DNA of 64,000 bases from Mycobacterium sp. ACS1612 (GTDB lineage Bacteria; Actinomycetota; Actinomycetes; Mycobacteriales; Mycobacteriaceae), in NCBI RefSeq assembly GCF_001667505.1, contig NZ_LZHZ01000022.1, positions 150,628-214,627 on the forward strand, read 5' to 3'. Below, one piece after another: positions 18,385 to 26,113 of the stretch. Below the pieces are notes generated by a model. That model was given only the letters and a program-made list of their open reading frames with translations, did not search any database and was not told where the DNA came from. Both the position numbers and the translations under genes were made by a program. Positions within the stretch are counted from its first letter, which is position 1; each line of letters starts with the position of its first letter.

Positions 18385-19220
18385 CGGACGTTCCTATGCT
18401 GAGTTTGCAAGAATTCGATGATCGAGTCGGCCACCCAAGCAGGGTCTTCCTCGGGGAGCAGATGCCCGCCGTCGGGATGGATCTTTTCCGTGCTGCCGGC
18501 GATGTCGCGGGTGAAGTGTTGGCCATCCATGTCGGCGCTGCGTAGCACCAGGGTCGGCACGCTGATGTAGGGGATCTCGGCGCTGCGATCGGGCTGGTCG
18601 GTGGTGAGGAAATCAACGAACGCCGAGCGATTGCCCGGCCGATTCCACAACCGGTGCGCTCGCTCCACCATCGCAGCATCGACGATGTCGCAGTTCGGCC
18701 CGACCGCTTGGCGCAGGCTGCGCTCGACGGCGCGCCGGGGCATGAACCGCCGCAGCAGTTGCCCCACCACCGGGTTGCGCGCCAATGCCATCGCGGCGGG
18801 CAGTTTCTTGTCCGGATAGCCAGTCGCGTTGATCAACACCAAACCGCTCAGGTGCAGGTGCTCGGTGTGATCGAGGGCAAGGTTCCAGGCGATGTTGCCG
18901 CCCAACGAGTTGCCCACCAGGGCGCATCGCTCGACGCCGATGACGTCCAAGAACCGGGCGAGCATCGCGGCGTAGGTGGCAACGCGGTAGTCGCGGTCGG
19001 GGCGCGGCCCCGTTACGCCGAAACCAGGCAGATCCAGGCGAATCACGTCGAAGGACGCACACAGCCGTTGCGCGACGGCCTCCACTCCGTACAGCGAGGA
19101 CGCGCTGCCGTGCAGCAGCACCACTGTCGGGCCCGTCCCCGAGCGCTTGTAGTGGATCCGCATCCCGTCGACCGCGGCGAACCGCGAGTCCGAATCAACA
19201 TCGATATCGTCAACCTTCAT
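18381..19220 (-). CDS. Alpha/beta hydrolase, first gene of the TetR-controlled unit
   Basis: The protein has HG-type oxyanion sequence VVLLHGSASSLYG, the nucleophile elbow ALVGNSLGGNIAWNLA and the C-terminal catalytic His in PDGGHLLPEEDP, with a strand-7 Asp in LRSADMDGQ. The ATG at 19220 is preferred (279 residues). It sits directly at the end of the operator palindrome and 9 bases beyond the -10 of a TTGACA promoter, so the message is probably leaderless. Longer in-frame versions (ATG at 19268 or farther) would place promoter and operator inside the gene and overlap the divergent TetR gene. Confidence 0.87.
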   Translation of the reverse strand: MKVDDIDVDSDSRFAAVDGMRIHYKRSGTGPTVVLLHGSASSLYGVEAVAQRLCASFDVIRLDLPGFGVTGPRPDRDYRVATYAAMLARFLDVIGVERCALVGNSLGGNIAWNLALDHTEHLHLSGLVLINATGYPDKKLPAAMALARNPVVGQLLRRFMPRRAVERSLRQAVGPNCDIVDAAMVERAHRLWNRPGNRSAFVDFLTTDQPDRSAEIPYISVPTLVLRSADMDGQHFTRDIAGSTEKIHPDGGHLLPEEDPAWVADSIIEFLQTQHRNVR

Positions 19221-19242
19221 AATGGATACAGTGTTGCCGTTA
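19220..19242. promoter_or_regulatory. TetR operator A, between hydrolase operon and tetR
   Basis: On the minus strand the core reads GGCAAC-ACT-GTATCC inside an imperfect dyad TAACGGCAAC/GTATCCATTA. It shares the 11-mer ACACTGTATCC with operator B upstream of the amidohydrolase, in the same register to its promoter. It covers the whole -10 box of the hydrolase promoter, so a bound repressor would block transcription. Confidence 0.7.
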
Positions 19243-19258
19243 TTGTGATCGCTGTCAA
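19230..19258 (-). promoter_or_regulatory. Promoter of the hydrolase-monooxygenase operon
   Basis: The minus strand has a consensus -35 TTGACA (19253-19258), a 17-base spacer and AACACT at the -10 position (19230-19235). The -10 ends 9 bases before the ATG at 19220, consistent with a leaderless transcript. The matching promoter in front of the amidohydrolase has the same TTGACA-N17-nACACT layout. Confidence 0.6.
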
Positions 19259-19308
19259 GAATGGTCATACTGAGCCTCATGGGCACGTCATGCACCGGTA
19301 CTGAGCCG

Positions 19309-19980
19309 ATGGAGCGGAGCACTCTGCGAACCAGGGGTCGTCCGCCGCTACCGCTGGACCGGATCGTCGCGACTGCGACGCGCATCCTTGACGAAGAGGG
19401 CGCCGACGCCCTGTCGATGCGAAATCTGGCTCAGCGTCTGAACTCGGGCACCGCGACGCTGTATCGGCACTTCACCGGACGGGCGGACCTTGTCGCCCAC
19501 GTCGTCGACGGCGTGCTGGCCGAGGCACACGTGGAAGATGAAGTACTCGAAGACATGACGTGGCAGCAAGCCTGTGGGACGTTGGCACATAAGCTTTTTG
19601 ATGTGTTCCGACGTCACCCCCATGTGGCACCGCTTTTGGTCGAACACATGCCGCTAGGGCCCAACGCGATGGCCCAGCGCGAGCAGTCGATCGGGCTGCT
19701 GCTCAAAGCCGGCTTCAGGCCTGCACTGGCAGCGCAGGCCTGCGCCACGCTCGCGCGCTACGTGTTGGGGTTCGCTACGCAGTTGTCCACATCAACTGGC
19801 AGCGCGACCGATGACGATGAAGCGTGGACGAGCCTGGACCCCGGGACGTTTCCTGCCATCGTCAGCGTGGCCGAGCATCTGCCGGTACCGCTGGAGCAAG
19901 AGTTCGCCTTCGGCCTTGAGTTGATCATCAACGGGTTGAGCCAACTCGCACCGAAATCGGTCGCGCGCAAGGGGCGTTGA
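19309..19980 (+). CDS. TetR-family repressor of the aromatic module
   Basis: The repressor begins at an ATG at 19309 (223 residues) or at 19279. Its N-terminal DNA-binding domain reads RIVATATRILDEEGADALSMRNLAQRLNSGTATLYRHFTGRADLVAHVVDG, a canonical TetR helix-turn-helix. The C-terminal ligand domain resembles TetR_C type proteins and has no recognisable ligand motif. It is divergent from the hydrolase/monooxygenase unit and in line with the amidohydrolase. Operators A and B, sharing ACACTGTATCC, precede exactly those two units, so it probably represses both and possibly itself. Confidence 0.9.
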   Translation: MERSTLRTRGRPPLPLDRIVATATRILDEEGADALSMRNLAQRLNSGTATLYRHFTGRADLVAHVVDGVLAEAHVEDEVLEDMTWQQACGTLAHKLFDVFRRHPHVAPLLVEHMPLGPNAMAQREQSIGLLLKAGFRPALAAQACATLARYVLGFATQLSTSTGSATDDDEAWTSLDPGTFPAIVSVAEHLPVPLEQEFAFGLELIINGLSQLAPKSVARKGR

Positions 19981-20016
19981 CACCGCTCCTATTATCGGAC
20001 ACACTGTATCCGTTAA
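19977..20016 (+). promoter_or_regulatory. TetR operator B with promoter of the amidohydrolase gene
   Basis: TTGACA at 19977-19982 overlaps the tetR stop codon. It is followed by a 17-base spacer and CACACT at 20000-20005. The -10 lies within a 25-bp dyad (19992-20016) with core CGGACAC-ACT-GTATCCG; the arms match at 9 of 11 positions. The layout duplicates operator A. The GTG start of the amidohydrolase follows 22 bases after the dyad, behind GGGAGG. Confidence 0.72.
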
Positions 20017-20037
20017 TAGGGCAGCGGGAGGCAAACA

Positions 20038-21435
20038 GTGGCGCGAATACTGTTGCGTGGTGCACAGGTGATCACCATGGCGCCCCATCGCCCCGACACC
20101 GAACGCATCGACATCCTCGTCGATGAGGACCGCATTGCGGCGTTGGGCGACTCCGTCGACACTGCCGGCGCCGACGTAGTCGATCTCGAAGACCGCATCG
20201 TCATCCCGGGACTCGTCAACGCCCACCTACACACGTGGCAGACCGCGCTACGGTTCGCCGGCGGAGACTGGTCGCTGCTGGAATACCTGGCCCACACTCA
20301 CGGCCACGTCGCCCGCAGATACGCGCCAGACGATATGTATATCGGCACACTGGCCGGTGCACTGAACCAAATCAACTGCGGCACAACCACTGTGGGCGAC
20401 TGGTGCCACAACTGCCTGACACCGGCGCATGCCGACGCCGCAATCGACGCACTGAAAACCGCCGGTATCCGCGCCGTCTTCTTTCACGGCACACCTCATG
20501 GCGGCCCCACCAAACCTCACGACGTGTCCGAAGTCGACCGTCTCCTTGACGGGCCCATCGCCAACAGCGCTCTACTCACGCTGGGAATGGCAATCAAAGG
20601 CCCGCAACTCTCGGCACCCGACGTGGCGATCGCGGACCTGCGCGCCGCCATCGACCGCGGCGTGATCGCATCGATGCATCAAAGTGCGGGAAGCCCCGCA
20701 GAGGGCTGGAACTCAGTCGGCACCGCAGGCCTGTGGGGGCCGCGCGTCAACATCGTGCACGGCACCGGTCTGACAGGCGCATGGGTCAAGCGCCTCGCCG
20801 ACGTCGGAGTAAGCTTTACAACGACACCGGAAAACGAACTGGGCCAAGGACATTGCACGGCGATCACCGAACAACTGCTGCACGCCGCTGCCGCGCCGTC
20901 GCTCGGTACCGACACCGAGACCGCCGTATCCGGCGAAGTTCTCACCGCCGCCAGGATCACGTTGGCCCGCCAGCGCGGACTAATCCATGGACAACAACTC
21001 GAGCGAACGGGCCTGAGCGCGCCAACCGCGACACCCACCGGTAAGCAGGCGCTGTCGTGGGCCACCTCGCACGGCGCACGTGCGCTTGGGCTCGGCGACC
21101 GGATCGGCCACCTCTCCCCTGGGATGCAAGCAGATCTCGTCGTCATCGACACCAGAGCACTGAACCTGTGGCCGGCACACGACCCGATCACCGCGGCGTT
21201 GCAGGCCAGCATCGCCAATATCGAAGCGGTCATGATCGCCGGACGCTGGCGCAAGCGGCACCACGCACTCATCGACTCGGACGTCGACGGGGTCAAAGAG
21301 CAGCTATGGCGGTCGGGCGAACGATTCAGCCACGCATTGGATGCCACCGGTCCGATCGCCCGCACACGGCACCGGGTGGTGCGCACGGTTGTGCGTCGAC
21401 ATCTCCGTCGCCAAGCGCATGCCGGGGATGCCTAG
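20038..21435 (+). CDS. Amidohydrolase of the TRZ/ATZ family
   Basis: This 465-residue metal-dependent hydrolase of the cytosine deaminase/atrazine chlorohydrolase group has the metal-binding HxH in GLVNAHLHTWQ (about 62-64), a further His in ASMHQSAG, His in NIVHGTGL and Asp in SLGTDTET. The C-terminal GHLSPGMQADLVVID is the family signature of the small beta domain. It would deaminate, dechlorinate or hydrolyse a C-N or C-Cl bond on a ring or side chain. The GTG start has GGGAGG upstream. Operator B precedes it, so it belongs to the same regulon as the hydrolase-monooxygenase unit. Confidence 0.9.
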   Translation: MARILLRGAQVITMAPHRPDTERIDILVDEDRIAALGDSVDTAGADVVDLEDRIVIPGLVNAHLHTWQTALRFAGGDWSLLEYLAHTHGHVARRYAPDDMYIGTLAGALNQINCGTTTVGDWCHNCLTPAHADAAIDALKTAGIRAVFFHGTPHGGPTKPHDVSEVDRLLDGPIANSALLTLGMAIKGPQLSAPDVAIADLRAAIDRGVIASMHQSAGSPAEGWNSVGTAGLWGPRVNIVHGTGLTGAWVKRLADVGVSFTTTPENELGQGHCTAITEQLLHAAAAPSLGTDTETAVSGEVLTAARITLARQRGLIHGQQLERTGLSAPTATPTGKQALSWATSHGARALGLGDRIGHLSPGMQADLVVIDTRALNLWPAHDPITAALQASIANIEAVMIAGRWRKRHHALIDSDVDGVKEQLWRSGERFSHALDATGPIARTRHRVVRTVVRRHLRRQAHAGDA

Positions 21436-21454
21436 CGACCGCGCGTCAGCCGGC

Positions 21455-22114
21455 TTAGGCGGAGTCGGGCAGCATCTCGTCGGCAAGGTCCGGCAGCGGG
21501 CGGGTGCAGATCTCATGCGCCTCGTCGGCAGGAAGCCCGAACAACCGCAGCACGTCTTCGGTCACTCGATCGGCGGCCGCGGAGTCGTCCCGCTCCGGCT
21601 CATCCTGCAGCAGCTTGCCGAGACCGAGCAACGCGCCGCCGGCGACGGCCAACGCCAACTTGGGGTCGTCCACCGTGAATCGACCTGCGGCGACTGCCGT
21701 TTCGATGTCCCGCAATGCACGCGGGCCGAGGCCGCGTTCCGACGACATCAGGTTGAGTCCGCTGGCAAGCAGGATCCGACTCTCCTGTGGACGACGTCGA
21801 AATAGCCGCCCGGTCAATCGGAAGCTGGACGCGAAAGTTTCAGCGGGGTCGTCGATCGTCGCCGTGAGCTGATCGAGCAGGGCGCCATGGGTGTCGAGCA
21901 CGTCGGCAACCGCGGCCTCGAACAGTTCTTCCTTGCTGTCGAAGTGGTTGTAGAACGACCCCATCCCGACATCGGCGGCCTGCGTGATCTCGAGCACCGG
22001 CACGTTGAGCTTGCCCGCAGCGATCAGGGCCTGCGCCGCCTGGATCAGGGCCGCGCGCGTGCGCTGCTTGCGCCGTTCCAGCCGGTTGACCGGCTCATCC
22101 TGCGATTCACTCAC
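21455..22114 (-). CDS. TetR-family regulator, divergent from the extradiol dioxygenase operon
   Basis: The 219-residue repressor starts with GTG at 22114. Its helix-turn-helix is RTRAALIQAAQALIAAGKLNVPVLEITQAADVGMGSFYNHFDSKEELFEAAVADVL. The C-terminal half is a generic all-helical ligand domain. It faces the seven-gene catabolic operon across about 100 bp containing two copies of TGAYGATTTCGTCA, the expected operator arrangement for local control and autorepression. The ligand is unknown, probably a pathway intermediate or its CoA ester. Confidence 0.9.
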   Translation of the reverse strand: MSESQDEPVNRLERRKQRTRAALIQAAQALIAAGKLNVPVLEITQAADVGMGSFYNHFDSKEELFEAAVADVLDTHGALLDQLTATIDDPAETFASSFRLTGRLFRRRPQESRILLASGLNLMSSERGLGPRALRDIETAVAAGRFTVDDPKLALAVAGGALLGLGKLLQDEPERDDSAAADRVTEDVLRLFGLPADEAHEICTRPLPDLADEMLPDSA

Positions 22115-22143
22115 CCATGCAGCATAGCAGTCTCTGTCAGTTT

Positions 22144-22157
22144 TGATGATTTCGTCA
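22144..22157. promoter_or_regulatory. TetR operator copy 1 (TGATGATTTCGTCA)
   Basis: TGATGA-TT-TCGTCA is a dyad with five of six base pairs matching across the centre. It lies 31 bp from the tetR start and 44 bp from an almost identical second copy. Confidence 0.6.
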
Positions 22158-22187
22158 GAAAGTCTTGACTGAGCATTACGTCGTATG

Positions 22188-22201
22188 TGACGATTTCGTC
22201 A
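22188..22201. promoter_or_regulatory. TetR operator copy 2 (TGACGATTTCGTCA)
   Basis: TGACGA-TT-TCGTCA is a perfect dyad with six-base arms. It is placed 17 bases downstream of TTGACT (22165-22170), so it covers the presumed -10 region of the dioxygenase operon. The start codon at 22219 follows AAGGGAG. Confidence 0.65.
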
Positions 22202-22218
22202 GTCAGAAGGGAGCCAGC

Positions 22219-23349
22219 ATGAACGGCCTGGTAGGTGCCCACAGCGAGTTGCACAGTGAGCACGGCGCTCGGAAGGGCGAGCACATCGGGCGGTCGCGGA
22301 ATCCGGTGATCAAGGTCGCCGACATCGCGTGGCTGGAGTTCCAGAAGCCCGACCTCGTGCGGGCCGAGGTGTTCGCACACGCCTTCGGTTTCGCCACCGT
22401 GCTGCGGACCGGCACCGAATTGCTATTGCGGGGCACCGACGCGGGCGCGCCATGCGTCATCGTTCGCCGCGGCGCGTGTACCCGATTCCTCGGTGCCGCC
22501 TATCACGCCCAGGACGAGGCAGACCTGTTGCGCCTTGCCGAGGCGACCGGGGCCCATGCCGAGCCTCTGCCCGAAGCCATCGGCGGATTGACCGTCGATC
22601 TGGTCGACCCCAGCGGCGTTCCGATCCATGTCGTAGCCGGCATCCACCCACTCGACTCGCTGTCGCCGCAGACTCCGCACACCTACAACGTCGGACACGA
22701 ACTGCGACGGGTGAACGCGACGCAGCGCCCGCCCCGTGAACCCGCGAAGGTGCAGCGACTGGGACACCTGGTGCTGCAGACCACGAAATACCTCGAGACG
22801 TTGAACTTCTACCTCGACAACCTCGGCATGATCGTCAGCGACTTCCTCTATTACCCCGGGCAGCGCGACCGCGGACCGACAATGAGTTTCATCCGCTGCG
22901 ACCGCGGCAGCGTCCCCGCCGACCACCACACGCTTGCCCTGGCGCTCGGGCCTCAGAACCGATACGTGCACTCGGCCTACCAGGTGTGCGATCTGGACGC
23001 GCTGGCCGCAGGCGGCGAATACCTCCGGGAGCGCGGCTATTTCCGATCTTGGGGCATCGGCCGGCACATCCAGGGCAGTCAGTTGTTCGACTACTGGCGC
23101 GATCCGGACGGCTTCATGGTCGAGCACTTCGCCGACGGGGACATGTTCGACTCATCGCTGGAGCCGGGCTGGGCGCCGTTCACCGCATCGGGCTTGGCCC
23201 AGTGGGGGCCGCCCGCGAGCAAGGACTTCCTCGGTAGCAATCCCAAAGCCCTTCCCGATGAGGCGCGGTCGATGATCGCCGCGCTGCGTGGGGACAACGA
23301 ATTCGATGTCAACCGCCTGATCGGCCTCCTGAAAGTAGTTCGTTCATGA
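22219..23349 (+). CDS. Type I extradiol ring-cleavage dioxygenase
   Basis: The product is 376 residues with two VOC domains. The catalytic C-terminal domain shows the iron ligands His in RLGHLVLQTTKY (about 184), His in DHHTLALALGP (about 237) and Glu in FMVEHFADG (about 296), and the tyrosine-rich HIQGSQLFDYWRDPDG. It should open a catechol ring meta to the hydroxyls. The ATG at 22219 with AAGGGAG is chosen; an upstream TTG would lie inside the promoter. It is the first gene of a plus-strand operon and overlaps the FAH start by 4 bp. Confidence 0.9.
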   Translation: MNGLVGAHSELHSEHGARKGEHIGRSRNPVIKVADIAWLEFQKPDLVRAEVFAHAFGFATVLRTGTELLLRGTDAGAPCVIVRRGACTRFLGAAYHAQDEADLLRLAEATGAHAEPLPEAIGGLTVDLVDPSGVPIHVVAGIHPLDSLSPQTPHTYNVGHELRRVNATQRPPREPAKVQRLGHLVLQTTKYLETLNFYLDNLGMIVSDFLYYPGQRDRGPTMSFIRCDRGSVPADHHTLALALGPQNRYVHSAYQVCDLDALAAGGEYLRERGYFRSWGIGRHIQGSQLFDYWRDPDGFMVEHFADGDMFDSSLEPGWAPFTASGLAQWGPPASKDFLGSNPKALPDEARSMIAALRGDNEFDVNRLIGLLKVVRS

Positions 23350-24284
23350 CCATTTCCGTCCTTCGCACCGCTGATGCCTGGTGGGTCCAAACACCCACGG
23401 GCGCAGCCAAAATCGATACTGCTGCGACCACGACTGGTGAGCTGCTGGGCGACCGAGCCGCGATCGATGCCGCGGCCCACAGTTCCGGCACCGTCCCCGT
23501 CGACGGCCTCGATCTGCTCTCCCCCGTCACAGCTCCATGCCGTGTGGTAGCCCAGATGACGAACTTCGTCTCACACGTCGAGGACGCGGGTATGGATCCA
23601 AAGACGATCCCACTCACCTTTTTCCGTAAGTCATCCGCCTCCATCAGCGGTCCGTTTGATGACATCGTCAAACCGCAGCACGTCAAGTTCCTGGACTACG
23701 AAGTGGAGATCGGTCTGGTCGTCGGTCGGGACATCCCGGTCGGAACTGAGATCACCGAGTCGAACCTGGCTGATTACATCGCCGGCCTCGTCGTGACGAA
23801 CGACGTGTCCGCCCGCGACATCCAGTTGCCGCAAACCCAGTTCTACGAGGCGAAGTCATACCCGACGTTCACGCCTGTCGGCCCCGCCCTGGTGCTCGTC
23901 GACGCCGACGAGCTCAAGCGGTTCGGCGATCTCCGGCTGCAAACGCGCGTCGGCGGCGAACTGCGACAAGACATGCTGGTCGAGGGCGACATGATCTACG
24001 GACCGTTGCAGGCTCTGCAGTCGCTGTCGCGATTCCAGGACTTGAGGGCAGGCGATCTCATCTTAACGGGCACGCCCGTCGGCACCGCGCTCAGCGCTCC
24101 ACCGAAGGTGATCCAGATGATCTCTTCGCTGTTGCCACCCCAAGTGAAGTGGAAGGCGTTCTTCAAGCAGCAAGCCAAGAACGACAAGTATCTGCAGCAC
24201 GGCGACATAGTCGAACTGTCCGTCGCGACCGACGACGGCGCCATCGACCTCGGCACCCAGCGCACCAGGGTGAAACACGCGTGA
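23346..24284 (+). CDS. FAH-family hydrolase
   Basis: The 312-residue FAH-fold enzyme shows the metal region KFLDYEVEIGLVVGRD, the core VVTNDVSARDIQLPQTQFYEAKSYPTFTPVGP and the C-terminal GDLILTGTPVG. It overlaps the dioxygenase by 4 bp (ATGA) and the acyl-CoA synthetase by 4 bp (GTGA). After extradiol cleavage a 2-hydroxy-6-oxo dienoate could be hydrolysed or hydrated by this enzyme. It resembles the FAH gene of module 1 across its length, so the two modules share ancestry. Confidence 0.9.
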   Translation: MTISVLRTADAWWVQTPTGAAKIDTAATTTGELLGDRAAIDAAAHSSGTVPVDGLDLLSPVTAPCRVVAQMTNFVSHVEDAGMDPKTIPLTFFRKSSASISGPFDDIVKPQHVKFLDYEVEIGLVVGRDIPVGTEITESNLADYIAGLVVTNDVSARDIQLPQTQFYEAKSYPTFTPVGPALVLVDADELKRFGDLRLQTRVGGELRQDMLVEGDMIYGPLQALQSLSRFQDLRAGDLILTGTPVGTALSAPPKVIQMISSLLPPQVKWKAFFKQQAKNDKYLQHGDIVELSVATDDGAIDLGTQRTRVKHA

Positions 24285-26113
24285 CCGATCTACTATGGCC
24301 GAGCTACGCCGCGCCGGCCGACCTCAAAGACATCGAGTCGATTCCGTTGGAGCACAGGGGCTTACCTGAATCCACCTACGCGCTGCTGACAAGGGCGGCC
24401 ACGCTGTGGCCAGAGCAAACCGCAGTGACAGTACTGCCCGACGCGACCCGCTGGGACAAGCCGGCGCATCGGACCTTCAGTGAGTTGCTCAGTGACGTGC
24501 ACAAGACGGCCAATTTCTTGCGGGGCATCGGCGTGGGCCGAAACAATGCCGTTGCGCTGATCTCCCCCAACTGCGACGCGCTGCTCACCGCCACCTTGGC
24601 TGCTCAGCTCGCCGGTATCGCCGCGCCGATAAACGGCGGCCTGTCTTCGGAGCACGTCGCAGAGCTTCTGACACGGTCCGGTGCACGAGTGCTGATCGCC
24701 GCTGCACCCGAACTGGACGCGGCCAGTTGGGAAATGGCCGAACAACTCGCGACTGCCGGCGTTGTCGACACAGTGCTGGCGCTGCCTGCAACCGGCGGAA
24801 TCCGTCAGTCGGCGATGTATGACGGGTCAGCTTTCCGCGGAAAGCTACCGGCCCCCGGCGATCTGGCTGCGATCTTCCACACCGGCGGCACGACTGGCGC
24901 ACCGAAGCTGGCCGCACATACCCATGCCAACGAAGTAACCGACGCGTGGATGATCGCGGCCAACTCCGTCCTCGACGAGAACGCAACGATCTTCGCAGCG
25001 TTGCCGTTGTTTCATGTCAACGCGCTTGTCGTCACCCTGCTGGCACCGATGATGCGGGGTCAGCGCGTGATCTGGGCAGGCCCGCTCGGTTATCGCGATC
25101 CGGCGCTCTATGCCAACTTCTGGAAGATCGTTCAGCGCTACGCCATCACCTCGATGAGCGCGGTACCGACTGTCTACGGCGTTTTGGCGCAGTGCGCTGT
25201 CGACGCCGACATCTCCAGCCTGCGCTTCGCTCTGGTCGGCGCCTCAGCGCTGCCCGTCTCTGTGCGACGGGATTTCGAGGCGCACACCGGCATCCGACTA
25301 CTCGAGGGCTACGGGCTGACCGAGGCGACGTGCGCAAGCGCGCGCAGCTTCCCCGATGACCAGCGCCCAGGATCCGTCGGGCAACGCCTCCCGTACCAAC
25401 AGGTCAAGACCGTACGCATTGACGCCGACGGTTTGTGGCACGACCTTCCCACCGGCGAGGTAGGCCACTTGGTCATCAGCAGCCCGACGGTGTTTCCCGG
25501 TTACGTGACCGCCGGTGGCAGTGATGGTTTCGTTGTCGATGGCCAGGGCAAGCTCGTCGACGGCTGGCTGGATACCGGTGATCTGGCGCGGATCGACTCC
25601 GATGGCTTCATTTACCTGACGGGCCGCGCGAAGGATCTGATCATCAGAGGTGGTCACAACATCGATCCGGCCACCATCGAGGACGCGCTCCTGCAGCATC
25701 CCGATGTCACCGGTGCGGCGGCGGTGGGCAGACCCGACACTCATGCCGGGGAGGTCCCCGTTGCCTACGTGACCCTCAGGTCGGACTGCGCGGTGACGGG
25801 CGATCAACTACGTGCATGGGCGAGCGAGCATGTCGCCGATAAAGCGGCCGCGCCGAAAGTCGTCACCATCATCGACACGCTGCCGGTCACCGCCGTCGGC
25901 AAGCCGTACAAGCCGCCGCTACGTGCTGACGCCGCACACGCCGCAGCCACCGACGCCCTAGCCGACCAAAACGGAATCGAATCCATCGCCGCCGCAGTCG
26001 AAGACGGTTCACCTGTGGTCACCGTCACGCTCAATTCACTAGCCGACCACGTGGCTGTCGAGGAGGCCCTCGGCCGCTACCCCATGACATCGCGGGTGGA
26101 GAAGACGCCATGA
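24281..26113 (+). CDS. Acyl-CoA synthetase (AMP-forming), FadD-like
   Basis: This is a 610-residue adenylate-forming ligase. P-loop IFHTGGTTGAPKLAAHTH (about 197-214), A5 motif EGYGLTEAT (about 345), A7 GWLDTGDLARIDSDGFIYLTGRAKDLIIRGGHNIDP and the C-terminal Lys motif AVGKPYKPPLR are all present, followed by about 60 extra residues. The GTG at 24281 overlaps the preceding TGA and is preferred to longer in-frame starts inside the FAH gene. It would activate an aromatic or ring-fission acid with CoA, which links this operon to thioester chemistry. The trailing extension is unusual for the family. Confidence 0.9.
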   Translation: MTDLLWPSYAAPADLKDIESIPLEHRGLPESTYALLTRAATLWPEQTAVTVLPDATRWDKPAHRTFSELLSDVHKTANFLRGIGVGRNNAVALISPNCDALLTATLAAQLAGIAAPINGGLSSEHVAELLTRSGARVLIAAAPELDAASWEMAEQLATAGVVDTVLALPATGGIRQSAMYDGSAFRGKLPAPGDLAAIFHTGGTTGAPKLAAHTHANEVTDAWMIAANSVLDENATIFAALPLFHVNALVVTLLAPMMRGQRVIWAGPLGYRDPALYANFWKIVQRYAITSMSAVPTVYGVLAQCAVDADISSLRFALVGASALPVSVRRDFEAHTGIRLLEGYGLTEATCASARSFPDDQRPGSVGQRLPYQQVKTVRIDADGLWHDLPTGEVGHLVISSPTVFPGYVTAGGSDGFVVDGQGKLVDGWLDTGDLARIDSDGFIYLTGRAKDLIIRGGHNIDPATIEDALLQHPDVTGAAAVGRPDTHAGEVPVAYVTLRSDCAVTGDQLRAWASEHVADKAAAPKVVTIIDTLPVTAVGKPYKPPLRADAAHAAATDALADQNGIESIAAAVEDGSPVVTVTLNSLADHVAVEEALGRYPMTSRVEKTP

